64,000 nucleotides of DNA from Gemmobacter caeni (GCF_003054195.1 NZ_QBKP01000002.1:203970-267969); one strand, 5' to 3'. Positions 13,501 to 22,522 are shown, counted from the stretch's first letter. Notes: generated by a model from the letters alone, not told the origin. Numbers and translations: made by a program.

Positions 13501-15110
13501 TTTTCGCAAACCGTGGCGTTGATCCCGCGGAACATCGCGTTGCGCCGGAACAGGTCCGCGGTGAGCGGCTCCCCGCGCGCCCGGGCGACCCGCAGCGTCA
13601 GGCGCAGGAGCATCTTGACGTCCCGCGGGGTGATCCGGGGGAAGAGGGCGACCAGCTCGCTGATCAGCCCCTCCTCAAGCCCCGCCTCGAAGTTCTCGGA
13701 CATGACCCGCCAGACCGCGGGCAGGAGGTCCGTCCCGGGCGGGTCGTAATGGATGATCGCGGCGCAGCGGGACAGGATCGCCTCGTCGATGTCCTCGCCG
13801 CGGTTCGTGGTCATGAACAGGAGCCCGTCGAAATACTCCATCGTGCGCAGGAACTCCGCCACGATCGCGTTCTGGACCACGTCCCGGCCCCGGGTCATGA
13901 CGAACACGTCCGCCTCATCAAGGAGGAGCACGCAGCCCCAGCGTTTCGCCCGCTGGAACACCGCCCGCAGCTGCTCCGCCACCTCCCGGGGGGAGGTGCC
14001 GAGGTTGCCGGCGTGCACGCTGTAGAGGGGCCGACCGCAGACCTCCGCGTAGATCTCCGCGGTCAGCGTCTTGCCCACCCCGGGGACCCCCTTGGTGAGG
14101 ATCACGTTCCCGGCCGCCTTCCCCTCCACCAGGTCCCCGGTCAGCAGGTCCGTGTCCGTGGTCAGCACGTCCAGGAGGTCCCGCTGCACCTGCGGCAGGA
14201 TCAGTTTTTCGCGCAGCTCCGGCCGGTAGACGTAGGGGGTCAGATGCGCGACGCTGACCCAGAACGGCTCATGCGTCTCCAGGCTGTACACCTCCACGAT
14301 CGGGTGCTGCGGCAGCTCCAGGAAGCAGGGGTCCTTCAGGGTCCCGAAGACGGAGGTCTCCACCTCCGGCGGGCAGGCGCGGACCCGGTCCGGGTCGATG
14401 TCCATGATGACGCGGGACCCGATCACGTCGGCCGGGTTGCGCCGCTCATGCCCGCCGGTCGCGTGAAACGGACCGGTCACCCGGTACTGGGCCGCGAACC
14501 CGTCGCGCAGCACCTCGGCGAACCGGGTCGCGTCCCGGTCATGCGCCGCCCGCAGCGCCTCCGTCTCCAGGTAGAGCCCGCGCGCCTCCAGGATCGCGGC
14601 GACGCCGCGGCGGGAAACGTCATTGGGCTGGAAGGACCAGGTCCGGGTCCGGACCCGGAGCTGCTTGTCCATCGGGCCGAACCCGGCCCCGATCAGCTCC
14701 ACATAGGGGGCCTCCCCGCGGTCCCCCCGGTCGGCCCGACGGCGCAGGGTGGTGACCGCCCAGGGCAGGAAGGTGCCGTCGGCGCAGAGCTCATAGACCC
14801 ACCCGTCGCGCTGGACCTGACGCAGATGTTCCGAGAGGAGGGGGAGGAACGCCTCGAAGGAGGGGACCTTGAGGTCCGTCTTACCGGACCGCGCCGCAAC
14901 GACCGCCTCGAAGGCGCGCAGGAACTTGCCCGCCCCCTTACGCTCGGCGATGGCGCTGATCTCGCGCACCTCCGCATCCGTCAGGGATGCCACCGGAACC
15001 TCGTTGGTCGGATCAAGATCCATCGGGTCCACCTTGCGCAGGGACCTGATGAACTTGAAAGCCTCGGACTCGGTCTCCTGAAGGACGGCGGTGGGGATCT
15101 GAATCTTCAT
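13497..15110 (-). CDS. AAA+ ATPase (BCS1/FtsH-like AAA module)
   Basis: The 537-residue protein has an N-terminal region of about 300 residues that I cannot assign, followed by an AAA module. Walker A is GVPGVGKT near residue 344 and Walker B is VLLLDEAD near residue 395. Sensor-like MTTNR and an arginine-finger region LSRCAAI follow. No protease motif (HExxH) and no membrane segment is seen. It is the first gene of a six-gene operon. Its last codons (Cys-Glu-Lys-stop) happen to form a TTTGCGAAAAA element that overlaps the next start. Confidence 0.85.
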   Translation of the reverse strand: MKIQIPTAVLQETESEAFKFIRSLRKVDPMDLDPTNEVPVASLTDAEVREISAIAERKGAGKFLRAFEAVVAARSGKTDLKVPSFEAFLPLLSEHLRQVQRDGWVYELCADGTFLPWAVTTLRRRADRGDRGEAPYVELIGAGFGPMDKQLRVRTRTWSFQPNDVSRRGVAAILEARGLYLETEALRAAHDRDATRFAEVLRDGFAAQYRVTGPFHATGGHERRNPADVIGSRVIMDIDPDRVRACPPEVETSVFGTLKDPCFLELPQHPIVEVYSLETHEPFWVSVAHLTPYVYRPELREKLILPQVQRDLLDVLTTDTDLLTGDLVEGKAAGNVILTKGVPGVGKTLTAEIYAEVCGRPLYSVHAGNLGTSPREVAEQLRAVFQRAKRWGCVLLLDEADVFVMTRGRDVVQNAIVAEFLRTMEYFDGLLFMTTNRGEDIDEAILSRCAAIIHYDPPGTDLLPAVWRVMSENFEAGLEEGLISELVALFPRITPRDVKMLLRLTLRVARARGEPLTADLFRRNAMFRGINATVCEK

Positions 15111-15133
15111 GGGGCACCCTGTCGTTTCCAGAA

Positions 15134-15176
15134 CACCTAATAAGAGAAAAAGAATAACGCAATCATTTTTCGCAAA
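15134..15176 (-). promoter_or_regulatory. promoter of the AAA ATPase operon with an upstream TTTGCGAAAAA element
   Basis: On the minus strand TTGCGT (15162-15157) and TAGGTG (15139-15134) are 17 bases apart. The TTTGCGAAAAA element (15176-15166) sits just upstream of the -35. Confidence 0.5.
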
Positions 15177-15183
15177 TCTTGTG

Positions 15184-15210
15184 GCGCGGGCCCGCGACAG
15201 GGGCCCGCGC
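15184..15210 (-). terminator. strong hairpin after the subtilisin autotransporter gene
   Basis: A perfect 10-bp GC stem (15184-15193 with 15201-15210, 7-base loop) lies 10 bases after the stop. There is no T-run. It separates the autotransporter gene from the promoter of the AAA operon. Confidence 0.6.
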
Positions 15211-15219
15211 GCAACACCT

Positions 15220-17559
15220 TCAGAACTTGAAGCTCACCCCGAAGGAGGCGCTTGTCCCCTGACCGGCGGGGGCGCCGGCCCGATGGCTCACCGCGACCCC
15301 GAGACGCGCCGCGCCGAGCGGGACCTCATAGCCGAACTGGAGGTCGATCGGAGCCTCCGCCGCCCCGACCCCGAGAGTGGCGCTCTGCGTGCGCACCTCG
15401 CTGGAGGCGACCCCGTCGGCGGCCGCGCCGACCCCGATCGGGACGAGAACGTCGAGCTCCCCGCCGCGCACGCTGACCGGGCGGGACAGACCGATGCTCA
15501 TCCGTGATCCGGTCCGGTCGCTGACCCGGGAGAGGCCGATCCCGACGCTCTCGGAGCGCAGATGCGCAGAGCGCAAAAGACCGGTCCCTGAAGCGCTCGT
15601 CTCCCCGGCGGAGGCGTTGAGGTGCAGGGTCCCGCTGCGACCGAGCGGCAGGTCCGCGCTCGCGCGCAAGAACTCCGTCGTCGCGCTCACCCCGCCGAAG
15701 GCGCCGTGAAAACGGGCCCCGAGCATACCGTCCCGCTCAGAGACCCGGCCGGATTCGACCGTGAACAGGGCGGATCCGATGTCCGCGGAGAGCGAGAGGG
15801 AGGCCAGACCGGTCCCGTCCGCCGCCCCGTGGGCCCCGGTCACCCCGAAGCGCAGACCCGAGGCCACCTCCCCCATATGGGTGAAACTGACCGCCCGGTC
15901 CCCGATCAGGCCCGCATGGCCCCCGGAGAAACGGGACGGGTCCGGCATCGCGAGGGCGTTGCCGGCGACCGGCGCCCCACGCGAGAGGTAGGTTCCGGTC
16001 TCCACCGGCCCGCCCAGTGAGGCGCCCCGCATCGTGAAACGGGTCAGGTCCGGGAGCGGGGAGGTGACCCCCTCCGTCCCGACCATCGCCGCCATCGGCA
16101 CCTGGAAGGACCGGTCATAGCCGTCCGTGACGGCGAGCCGGCTCGTCGAGAGCGCGGCCTGGAAGGCGGAGGCGACCCCGGCCGGAGCCACGATCCCGCT
16201 CCCGCTCAGGGGGGCGACCCGCTCATTCATCACCCCGCTCATCTGCACGTTCAGGACGCCCACGGGGCGCATCGCGGCGGCGAGGTCGATCGCCCCGTGC
16301 CCGTAGACCGCGTCCACGCCGGCCTCGCCGAGGTCCCGGGCGGTCTCCTTCAGGATCCGCAGGGCGGTGGCCCCGGTGATCTCCGGGAAGTTGCTTTTCA
16401 GCAGCGCGAGGGAGCCGGAGACGACGGCGGCCGCCATCGAGCTGCCGGACTGGAACTCATAGCCTCCGCCCGCGGAGACGGAGATCAGGTTGGTGCCGGG
16501 CGCGGCAAGGCACCAGCTCATTGCGACCCCGCATCGTGAGGAGTAGTCGGCGATCAGACCGTCCTCCCCGAGGGCCACGACCGAGACCCAGTGATCGCGC
16601 AGCTCGGAGATCAGGAGCGGGAGGCCCGCGGCCACGCTCGACTCCCCCCCGTTCCCGTTCCCGGCGGCGTAGACGCTGACCAGGTCCTGCTGCGCGGAAT
16701 AGGCCATGGTCCCGATCAGGTCCGACCCGAAGAAGGTGACCGCCGCGGCCCGGTCCGCGAAACCGGTGATCCGCAGCGGGTCCCCGTTCTGATCCACGAA
16801 GGTCCAGCTGTTGTTCATCACGTCCGCCCCCGCCTCCACGGAGCGGAGCATCGCGTCCTCCCAGTTCTCATAGAACCGACCGCTACGCTCGGATTCGGGC
16901 CCGTCGATCGCCCGCAGCGCCATGATCTGCGCCTCCGGCGCGACCCCGTGCATCCCGGACCCGTCGCGGAGCGCGGCGATGATCCCGGCCACATGGGTCC
17001 CGTGTCCGGTCAGGTCCGTCATCGGCCCGCTGAAATAGCTGTGAGAGAGCCCGTTCGTGAGGTTCGCCGCGAGCTCCGGATGCGCCGGGTCCACCCCGGT
17101 GTCGAAGACGGAGACGAGCGCGCCCGCCCCGAACGCCCCCTCGGCGTAACGGGTGGCCGCGTTGATCGGCCCGGCGAACTGACCCGCGAGGTATTCCGGG
17201 ACCTCGAACCCCCCGGCGTCCCCTGGCTCCGCGGAAAGGCGCGGATCCCCCGCATAGGGGGTTACCCCGATCACGTAGCGGGGGCGCAACGACCCCTGAT
17301 AGCCCCCCGGGGGCGCGTAGACCGGGTCCGGGTCAGGAGGGGTCGGGTCCGGTGGGGGCGGCGGCGCGGGGGGCGCGGCGCGGGTGTCGGACCCGGCTGC
17401 CCCGATCGCGAACATCAGAAGGGCGAGCAGGGCGCCCCCGAGAAGCGGGCTGGCGGTCTCGCCACCGACCCGGACCGTCCGGAACTCCTGGGACTGGGCG
17501 GGGAGGGCGATGGCGAAGCTGAGGGCGGTGGTCAGGAGAAGGGAGGATGCGAAGCGCAT
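15220..17559 (-). CDS. subtilisin-like (S8) autotransporter serine protease
   Basis: The 779-residue protein has a signal peptide, a hydrophobic stretch with a Pro-rich linker, and then a subtilisin domain. The triad is visible as VSVFDTGVD (Asp near 151), GHGTHVAG (His near 186) and GSSMAAA (Ser near 373). The C-terminal 280 residues are strand-rich and end in SFKF, with a final Phe, as expected of an outer-membrane beta barrel. It should be anchored in the outer membrane with its protease outside. ATG 17559 is chosen because the signal peptide starts there. A TTTGCGAAAAAGAGG stretch (element plus ribosome-binding site) directly precedes it. Confidence 0.9.
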   Translation of the reverse strand: MRFASSLLLTTALSFAIALPAQSQEFRTVRVGGETASPLLGGALLALLMFAIGAAGSDTRAAPPAPPPPPDPTPPDPDPVYAPPGGYQGSLRPRYVIGVTPYAGDPRLSAEPGDAGGFEVPEYLAGQFAGPINAATRYAEGAFGAGALVSVFDTGVDPAHPELAANLTNGLSHSYFSGPMTDLTGHGTHVAGIIAALRDGSGMHGVAPEAQIMALRAIDGPESERSGRFYENWEDAMLRSVEAGADVMNNSWTFVDQNGDPLRITGFADRAAAVTFFGSDLIGTMAYSAQQDLVSVYAAGNGNGGESSVAAGLPLLISELRDHWVSVVALGEDGLIADYSSRCGVAMSWCLAAPGTNLISVSAGGGYEFQSGSSMAAAVVSGSLALLKSNFPEITGATALRILKETARDLGEAGVDAVYGHGAIDLAAAMRPVGVLNVQMSGVMNERVAPLSGSGIVAPAGVASAFQAALSTSRLAVTDGYDRSFQVPMAAMVGTEGVTSPLPDLTRFTMRGASLGGPVETGTYLSRGAPVAGNALAMPDPSRFSGGHAGLIGDRAVSFTHMGEVASGLRFGVTGAHGAADGTGLASLSLSADIGSALFTVESGRVSERDGMLGARFHGAFGGVSATTEFLRASADLPLGRSGTLHLNASAGETSASGTGLLRSAHLRSESVGIGLSRVSDRTGSRMSIGLSRPVSVRGGELDVLVPIGVGAAADGVASSEVRTQSATLGVGAAEAPIDLQFGYEVPLGAARLGVAVSHRAGAPAGQGTSASFGVSFKF

Positions 17560-17654
17560 GTGAGCCTCTTTTTCGCAAAGGGAAGCGCCCGGATATCCCC
17601 GGGCCTGAGCCCGGAGCCTAGCAGGAAGGCTTGCGAAAAAAGAGAGGGTCAACC

Positions 17655-18569
17655 TCAGAAAGGTGTGGACGAGGGGTCTTTTTCGGGCAGGAGGCCGCGT
17701 TTCCTCGCCTGGCCGATCACCATGTGAACGGAGGAGGCCCCCCAGCGGCCACGGCCGCTCGGGGTCGGCTCGCGCATCGCGTTCAGCCGGTCCGCCACCT
17801 CCTGGAGCGTGAGCGCATCGTTCGCCCCCACGATCCCGGCCACGATGACCAGCTGGCGATCATCCTTCAGCCGGTTCGGGGCCCGGTCGAGGACGCGCGC
17901 CTCCAGCATCCCCTCGCGAACGAGCCGTTTCGTGGCCCGGACCAGGCGCTCCCGCGTCCAGGGGGCCTCCCCGGCGGGGAGCCGCGCGTTGATCAGCCGG
18001 GTCAGGTCCTCCCAGGGGGTGTCAGGACGCAAGCGGCGCACCTCCGGCACCCAGAGCTCGGTCGTGTCCAGGAGCTTGCGGATCCGCGCCTCCTCCTGCC
18101 CCGCCCTCAGGCGGCGCATCGCGGCCGGGTCCTTGTCCCGGAGCCCCGGGTTCCCGCCGATCCGGCCCTTGCGCCGCGCGCTCTCGAGCCCGGTCCGGGT
18201 CCGCTCCCGGATGAGCGCCCGTTCGAACTCCGCCGCCGCCCCGAGCACCTGGAGGGTGAACTTCCCCTGCGCGGAGGCGGTGTCGATCGGGTCCTCGAGG
18301 GACTTGAACGCGGCGCCGCGCGCCTGGAGGGACTCGATCACCTCCAGCAGGTGCGAGAGAGAGCGGGCGAGCCGGTCGATCCGGACCACGACGAGCGTGT
18401 CCCCGGGCCGCACCGCCTCAAGGAGCCGTTTCAAGACAGGTCGAGACCTGTCGCCGCCGGAGGCGTTCTCCTCATGAACCGGGTCGCAGCCCGCCTTGCG
18501 CAGCGCGCGCACCTGGGACGCGGTCGACTGCTCGAGGGTCGAGACCCGGGCGTATCCGATCAGGGCCAT
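17655..18569 (-). CDS. serine recombinase (resolvase/invertase family)
   Basis: The 304-residue protein has the resolvase catalytic domain. Ser10 lies in GYARVST, and DTLVVVRIDRLARS carries the catalytic arginines. ALIRERTRTGLESARRKGR is the start of the long E-helix. The C-terminal 130 residues go beyond a small resolvase; they may hold winged-helix DNA-binding segments (TLQEVADRLNAM near 255). It could resolve plasmid multimers or invert DNA. No obvious res site or inverted repeat pair was found beside it. It follows the 110-residue gene by 2 bases. Confidence 0.9.
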   Translation of the reverse strand: MALIGYARVSTLEQSTASQVRALRKAGCDPVHEENASGGDRSRPVLKRLLEAVRPGDTLVVVRIDRLARSLSHLLEVIESLQARGAAFKSLEDPIDTASAQGKFTLQVLGAAAEFERALIRERTRTGLESARRKGRIGGNPGLRDKDPAAMRRLRAGQEEARIRKLLDTTELWVPEVRRLRPDTPWEDLTRLINARLPAGEAPWTRERLVRATKRLVREGMLEARVLDRAPNRLKDDRQLVIVAGIVGANDALTLQEVADRLNAMREPTPSGRGRWGASSVHMVIGQARKRGLLPEKDPSSTPF

Positions 18570-18571
18570 GC

Positions 18572-18904
18572 TCAGCCGTCCCGGTATTCGCGGGACGGGT
18601 CCCCGTCCGGACGGCGGCGCCCGCTCGGCGGGTGGCGGTGCCAGCCCGCGGGCTCATAGGTCGGCTCCGGTCGCTCCGGGAACGCGTCGAGTGCCGCACG
18701 CGCGCCCGCCTCATCCGCATAACACCAACGGTCCCAATACCCGATCAGGTCCTCGAAATCCCCCCGGATCAGCATCCAGTGGAACAGGAGGGGCCGGATC
18801 ATCACGTAGGACCCGTCGCGCAGGTCGCGTATCCGGTCGGGCGTGGCCCCGTCCGCGGCGAGCCCGGTCCGGTCGAGATAGGTGGTGATCTGGTCCGATA
18901 TCAT
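18572..18904 (-). CDS. hypothetical protein, 110 residues
   Basis: I do not recognise this protein. It starts MISDQITTYLDRTGLAADG and contains the aromatic-rich segment RPLLFHWMLIRGDFEDLIGY followed by WDRWCYADEAGARAALDAF, which resembles small plasmid proteins of unknown role. The C-terminus is polar and charged. It is coupled to the recombinase gene two bases downstream. Confidence 0.7.
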   Translation of the reverse strand: MISDQITTYLDRTGLAADGATPDRIRDLRDGSYVMIRPLLFHWMLIRGDFEDLIGYWDRWCYADEAGARAALDAFPERPEPTYEPAGWHRHPPSGRRRPDGDPSREYRDG

Positions 18905-18917
18905 GGGGTCCAACGTC

Positions 18918-20042
18918 CTACGGCCCCACGACCGTAACGTCCCGCACCCGCCCCCACCAGTCCCGGGTGACGATAAGCTCCCGGTCCCGGACCGCCGCGG
19001 TCCAGACCGGGTCCGGGACGACCCGGTCCTGAAGACGGTCCTCGCCGGAACCGAGATCCACCGCGAGCCGCTCCGTCCGCGCGCCGGCCCGCTCGTTTTC
19101 GGCCAGGTCCGGCTCGGGCCAGGCCCGGTCCGGGGTGGTCCCGGCGCTGCGCTCCGTGCGGGCAGGGACCCAGCGGTCCACCTCCCAGCTCAGCCAGGTG
19201 TCGTAGACCGGCTCGCGGCGGTAGATGGGCTCCTGATAGGTCTCCGTCCGCATCCGGGTCTGATAGACCGGCCGGGTGCAGGTGATGTCCTGAAAATAGC
19301 CGTTCCCGAGGTCACGGATCCCGCAGCCGTAGCTCTCGGAGCCGACCTGGACCCGATCGCTCACCTGCCGGGTCCGGGTCTCCATCCGGTCGAGCACCTC
19401 GCGCCAGCTGCGCACGCGCCGGTCCCGGTCATGGACCCGGGCGTCGGAAGGGGCGTCCCACCCCTCCTCCTGAACGGTCCGGTACGCCTCCACCGTCAGG
19501 GTCCGCTCCCAGCTCAGACCGGTCACCGCCATCGGGGCCGGGTAGGCCGCGAAGAGGACGGACCAGGCGAGGAAGAGGCCCGCCAGGAGGGCCGCGCAGA
19601 TCAGGGCGATCCGACGTCTTGGGCGCAAGGCGGACGTCCTCTCGCTGCCCGGGCTTGCGCGCCTGTCCGGCCTGGCCGGGCGGAGCGCCTCCGCGCTTGA
19701 GGGGGCCGAGCCCGGGGCGAAGTCCCGGGTCGGGGTTTCCTGATCGGAGAGGTCGCGGGGGTTGCCGCAATGGGCGCAGGCCCGGACCGGATGCGCCCCG
19801 ACCGCCCCCTTGTTCGCGCCGCCGCAATGATCGCAGTGCCAGTCCGCGCCGGAGCGCGCGTCCGCGATCAGGCCCGGGTCGGTCAGGTAGGGGTTCCGTC
19901 CGGGCAGGTAGAACCGGACCCCGGGCTGGCGGGCCGCCCCGCAGCCGGAGCCCCCGTCAAGCCCCGCGCAGCTCTCATCCCGCCCGCGGCACTCCGCCCC
20001 GCAATAGGTGCAGACCCAGCGGCCCTCCCGGAGCCCGCTCAT
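18918..20042 (-). CDS. zinc-ribbon membrane protein, 374 residues
   Basis: The N-terminal 100 residues carry several zinc-binding pairs: CTYCGAEC, CDHCGG and CAHCGNP. A charged linker and one membrane segment (RRIALICAALLAGLFLAWSV, about 150-170) follow. The large C-terminal part, probably periplasmic, contains two more cysteines and a run of Tyr/Thr/Arg strands (RPVYQTRMRTETYQEPIY). I do not recognise the family. ATG 20042 overlaps the stop of the preceding gene by four bases. Longer frames upstream are low-complexity. Confidence 0.75.
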   Translation of the reverse strand: MSGLREGRWVCTYCGAECRGRDESCAGLDGGSGCGAARQPGVRFYLPGRNPYLTDPGLIADARSGADWHCDHCGGANKGAVGAHPVRACAHCGNPRDLSDQETPTRDFAPGSAPSSAEALRPARPDRRASPGSERTSALRPRRRIALICAALLAGLFLAWSVLFAAYPAPMAVTGLSWERTLTVEAYRTVQEEGWDAPSDARVHDRDRRVRSWREVLDRMETRTRQVSDRVQVGSESYGCGIRDLGNGYFQDITCTRPVYQTRMRTETYQEPIYRREPVYDTWLSWEVDRWVPARTERSAGTTPDRAWPEPDLAENERAGARTERLAVDLGSGEDRLQDRVVPDPVWTAAVRDRELIVTRDWWGRVRDVTVVGP

Positions 20043-20428
20043 GAGGGGTCCGGCGCGCTGAGGAGGTCGAGGTCCACCCTCGCCTCGACCGTCGCCTTGA
20101 TCAGGGCGAGGGGCAGGGTGAGGGCGGTCGCCTGCGCCTCCACCCCCTCCGCCCGGCGGGTGACCGTGGCGCACCAGCCGCCCCCTGAGGCCTGGTTCCA
20201 GAACTGGAGCCGGGCGCCCGGGACGAGCCGTTCGGCCCATGCGATCGCGTCGTCGGAGTCCGCGATCGGATCTGCCCGGTTCAGGCCCAGCATCATGTCG
20301 ATCACGTCCCCCTCCTCGAGCGGGAGGTCGAGCCCGCGCTCGGCGGCGAAGAGCAGCTCCGTGAGGCCCCCGAACGGCGCGTCCCGGTCCCGGATCGCGA
20401 CGTTCACGTCGCGCCAGCTCGGGATCAT
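20039..20428 (-). CDS. hypothetical protein, 129 residues
   Basis: I do not recognise this protein. It begins MIPSWRDVNVAIRDRDAPFG and seems to be a soluble alpha/beta protein; the middle (DDAIAWAERLVPGARLQFWN) is helical and the rest strand-rich. It overlaps both neighbours by four bases in an operon of unknown proteins. Confidence 0.7.
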   Translation of the reverse strand: MIPSWRDVNVAIRDRDAPFGGLTELLFAAERGLDLPLEEGDVIDMMLGLNRADPIADSDDAIAWAERLVPGARLQFWNQASGGGWCATVTRRAEGVEAQATALTLPLALIKATVEARVDLDLLSAPDPS

Positions 20429-21159
20429 GCGCCGGGCCCCCGATCGGGGAGCGGCGCAAGGACCGGCAGCTCCGCCTCCGGGACGAGCCGGGTGAACCGG
20501 CCGTCCTCGAACTCCGCCTCCGGACGGACCCAGACCAGGTCGTCCTTGACGCTTGCGTAGATCGCGCAGGGCTCGAGCGTCGCCTCGATCCGGCCGCGCG
20601 CGATGAGCCGGTAAAGGCCCCCCTTACGGTGACGATGCGTGGGCGGCGGGGTGTCGGGGAGGAGCAGATCCTCATCGGGGACCAGCCAGCCGTTCAGCGC
20701 CTCGGCGAGCGCGAGCTCCGCCGTTTCCCGGTCGCTGCCGGTTCGGGCCATGTGGGATCTCACCCAGGCGTCCGCGCTGATCCGGGCGGGCCGGGTCACG
20801 GTCGCCGCTCCCGGGGCGCGGGCGGTCCCGCGGGCGACCGCGTTGGCCCAGCCGATCGCGGCGCGCACGTTGCGCAGCTCCTGCCCGCTCAGCTCCCCCA
20901 TATGCAGGCGGACCTCCGCAGCCGGCATCTCCGGATCGAGAAGGGGCGCCCCCCGGTCGAGCCGCTCCGCGAGGGCCGCGTCGAGCGCCGCCTGAAGCCG
21001 GGCGTTCTGCGCCTGAAGCTCCGTGTGCGCCCGAGCGAGATCGTCATGAATCTTCGTGAAGGACTCCGGATAGAAGACGCAGTCCGGATGGTGACGCCGC
21101 TCCCCGCCGTGATAGGCGACGCAGCCGGCCTCGCAACGCTCTTCCCGCGCCTCAGTCAT
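20425..21159 (-). CDS. DUF1653-domain protein with N-terminal cysteine cluster and coiled coil
   Basis: The 244-residue protein starts with a Cys/His cluster (CEAGCVAYHGGERRHHPDC) that could bind zinc, then a coiled-coil stretch (about 40-75). Near the C-terminus, HRHRKGGLYRLIARGRIE followed by EPCAIYAS and DLVWVRPEAEFEDG matches a DUF1653 domain, a small fold of unknown function common in phage and bacterial proteins. ATG 21159 is chosen; it overlaps the upstream gene by 8 bases. Confidence 0.75.
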   Translation of the reverse strand: MTEAREERCEAGCVAYHGGERRHHPDCVFYPESFTKIHDDLARAHTELQAQNARLQAALDAALAERLDRGAPLLDPEMPAAEVRLHMGELSGQELRNVRAAIGWANAVARGTARAPGAATVTRPARISADAWVRSHMARTGSDRETAELALAEALNGWLVPDEDLLLPDTPPPTHRHRKGGLYRLIARGRIEATLEPCAIYASVKDDLVWVRPEAEFEDGRFTRLVPEAELPVLAPLPDRGPGA

Positions 21160-21625
21160 TCGTCCTCTCCGCCTCATAGAGGTCCTCGAACCCGGCGGGG
21201 ACGACCCCCCTCGGGCTGCCTATCGCGTGATGGAACGCCCGTCCGAGCCGGACGTTCTCCTCACGGAGCCGCCGGTTCTCGGCGCGCAGCCGGGCCAGCT
21301 CCGGGTCCGTCGTCGCCGGGGCCAGCAGGGCGCGCGCCCGCTCCGCGTAATCCGTCTGGGCCGCGCGCGCCGCCTGCACATCGTCATCGAAGGGCCCGAG
21401 CGGGGCCTCCGCGGGACGCTGGACGAACCACTTGCCCACGAGGACGGTCCGCTCATCGCGGTAGGGGGCGTGCCGGCGCAGGAGCAGGTAGGGGCCGAAC
21501 GGGGTGTCCGCCCGGCGCAGCTCGAGGCACCGGTCCCAGGACCGGAACGGGGGACGATCATTCCAGTCGCCCCAAATGAGGCTGAGGGGCGCCGCGACCC
21601 TCGTCTCGACGGTCAGGTCAAGCAT
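21152..21625 (-). CDS. hypothetical protein, 157 residues
   Basis: I do not recognise this protein. The N-terminal half is strand-rich (GPYLLLRRHAPYRDERTVLV) and the C-terminal half has a short leucine/arginine coiled coil (LARLRAENRRLREENVRLG). It overlaps both the phosphoesterase gene upstream and the DUF1653 gene downstream by 8 bases, so these three are surely one transcript. Confidence 0.7.
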   Translation of the reverse strand: MLDLTVETRVAAPLSLIWGDWNDRPPFRSWDRCLELRRADTPFGPYLLLRRHAPYRDERTVLVGKWFVQRPAEAPLGPFDDDVQAARAAQTDYAERARALLAPATTDPELARLRAENRRLREENVRLGRAFHHAIGSPRGVVPAGFEDLYEAERTND

Positions 21626-22265
21626 CCGCGTCCTCCCTGATCACGCCCCGCGCGCGGACCTTGCCGGACTTGTCCCGCCAGGGCCCGTAGACCGCCTCCC
21701 GCTCCGCGATCAGCTCCTCGATCTCGATCGGCTCATAGTTCATCACCTCGACGGAGACGTTCCGGAAGGGCCCTGGCGGGGACGGCTTCTCGTGGATGTG
21801 GCCGTGGACGTTGAGCATGATCTGCCCGTTCAGCTCCAGGCCGGACTCATGGGCGGGCCGATGCGAGAGGAAGATCCCGTACTCGCCGAACTTCCGCTCC
21901 ACCCCGGTCTTCTTGAAGAACCCGCCCGAGGAGAGGAACTTCGGGTCATCATGGTTCCCGATGATCAGCCGTTTTGACCCGTTGAACTTCGGCCAGAGCT
22001 TCGCGAAGCCGGGCAGGTCCCCGATCACCATGTCCCCGAGCCAGTAGCCGATGTCCCCGTGACGGACGCGTGAGTTCCACCCCTCCAGGATCCGCTCGTT
22101 CATCTCCCGGACGTTCGCGAATCCGGGTCGGATCAGCGCCCCGTCGTTCCCGCGGAAGGTCAGGATGTTCGCGTGGTTGAGGTGCGGGTCCGACAGGAGC
22201 CAGATCCGCTTGCGGGTTGGCCGGAGGGCGGGGGCGGGCAGGGCTTCTGCGGCGGGGCCCGTCAT
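21618..22265 (-). CDS. calcineurin-like metallophosphoesterase
   Basis: The 215-residue protein has the two-metal phosphoesterase motifs in order: SDPHLNHANIL (Asp26, His28), WLGDMVIGD, GNHDD and NVHGHIH. It resembles the small phage-type phosphoesterases that begin with a DxHLNH motif. Substrates could be nucleotides or nucleic-acid ends; nothing here decides. The ATG at 22265 overlaps the stop of the small membrane-protein gene by one base. Confidence 0.88.
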   Translation of the reverse strand: MTGPAAEALPAPALRPTRKRIWLLSDPHLNHANILTFRGNDGALIRPGFANVREMNERILEGWNSRVRHGDIGYWLGDMVIGDLPGFAKLWPKFNGSKRLIIGNHDDPKFLSSGGFFKKTGVERKFGEYGIFLSHRPAHESGLELNGQIMLNVHGHIHEKPSPPGPFRNVSVEVMNYEPIEIEELIAEREAVYGPWRDKSGKVRARGVIREDADA

Positions 22266-22522
22266 CACGCGCCCCGATCCTTCAGCGGAAGTCGGCGGAC
22301 CCGCTCCGCGAGCACGCGGCGGGTCCGGCGCGCCCGGATCAGGTCGCGGAGCGCGAGCCCGCTCATCATCAGGAGAAACAGCGTCATCGGACCGTGCCAG
22401 GCGGGCGCCGCCTCGCGGGCATAGTTCGCGAGCCCCATCACCGTGAGGCCGGAGGCGTTCATCAGGAGGATGAGGACCGGGAAGCCGATCTCCGAGCCGA
22501 GCACGCGCTGAACCTTGTCCAT
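22265..22522 (-). CDS. small membrane protein, 85 residues
   Basis: I do not recognise this protein. It has one or two hydrophobic segments (GFPVLILLMNASGLTVMGLA and GPMTLFLLMMSGLALRDLI) and a basic C-terminal tail (RARRTRRVLAERVRR), which would stay in the cytoplasm. It is the first gene of the operon that runs down to the recombinase, behind the promoter at 22584-22612. Confidence 0.7.
   Translation of the reverse strand: MDKVQRVLGSEIGFPVLILLMNASGLTVMGLANYAREAAPAWHGPMTLFLLMMSGLALRDLIRARRTRRVLAERVRRLPLKDRGA

Noticed and set aside
13501-13509. TTG start extending the trypsin-like protease by three residues
   Set aside because: The ATG at 13500 forms the same 4-base overlap as the other junctions of the operon and begins the signal peptide properly.
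13749-15140. 463-residue open frame opposite the AAA ATPase gene
   Set aside because: Composition of an antisense shadow; the opposite strand carries Walker motifs and coupled neighbours.
17598-17613. Hairpin behind the serine recombinase gene as a recombination (res) site
   Set aside because: It is a single 6-bp stem without the repeated dimer sites expected of res; a weak terminator is the simpler reading.
20043-20675. N-terminal extension of the zinc-ribbon membrane protein by about 210 residues
   Set aside because: The extension is Arg/Pro/Gly-rich and lies over two genes with clear 4-base overlaps; the ATG at 20042 is a better start.
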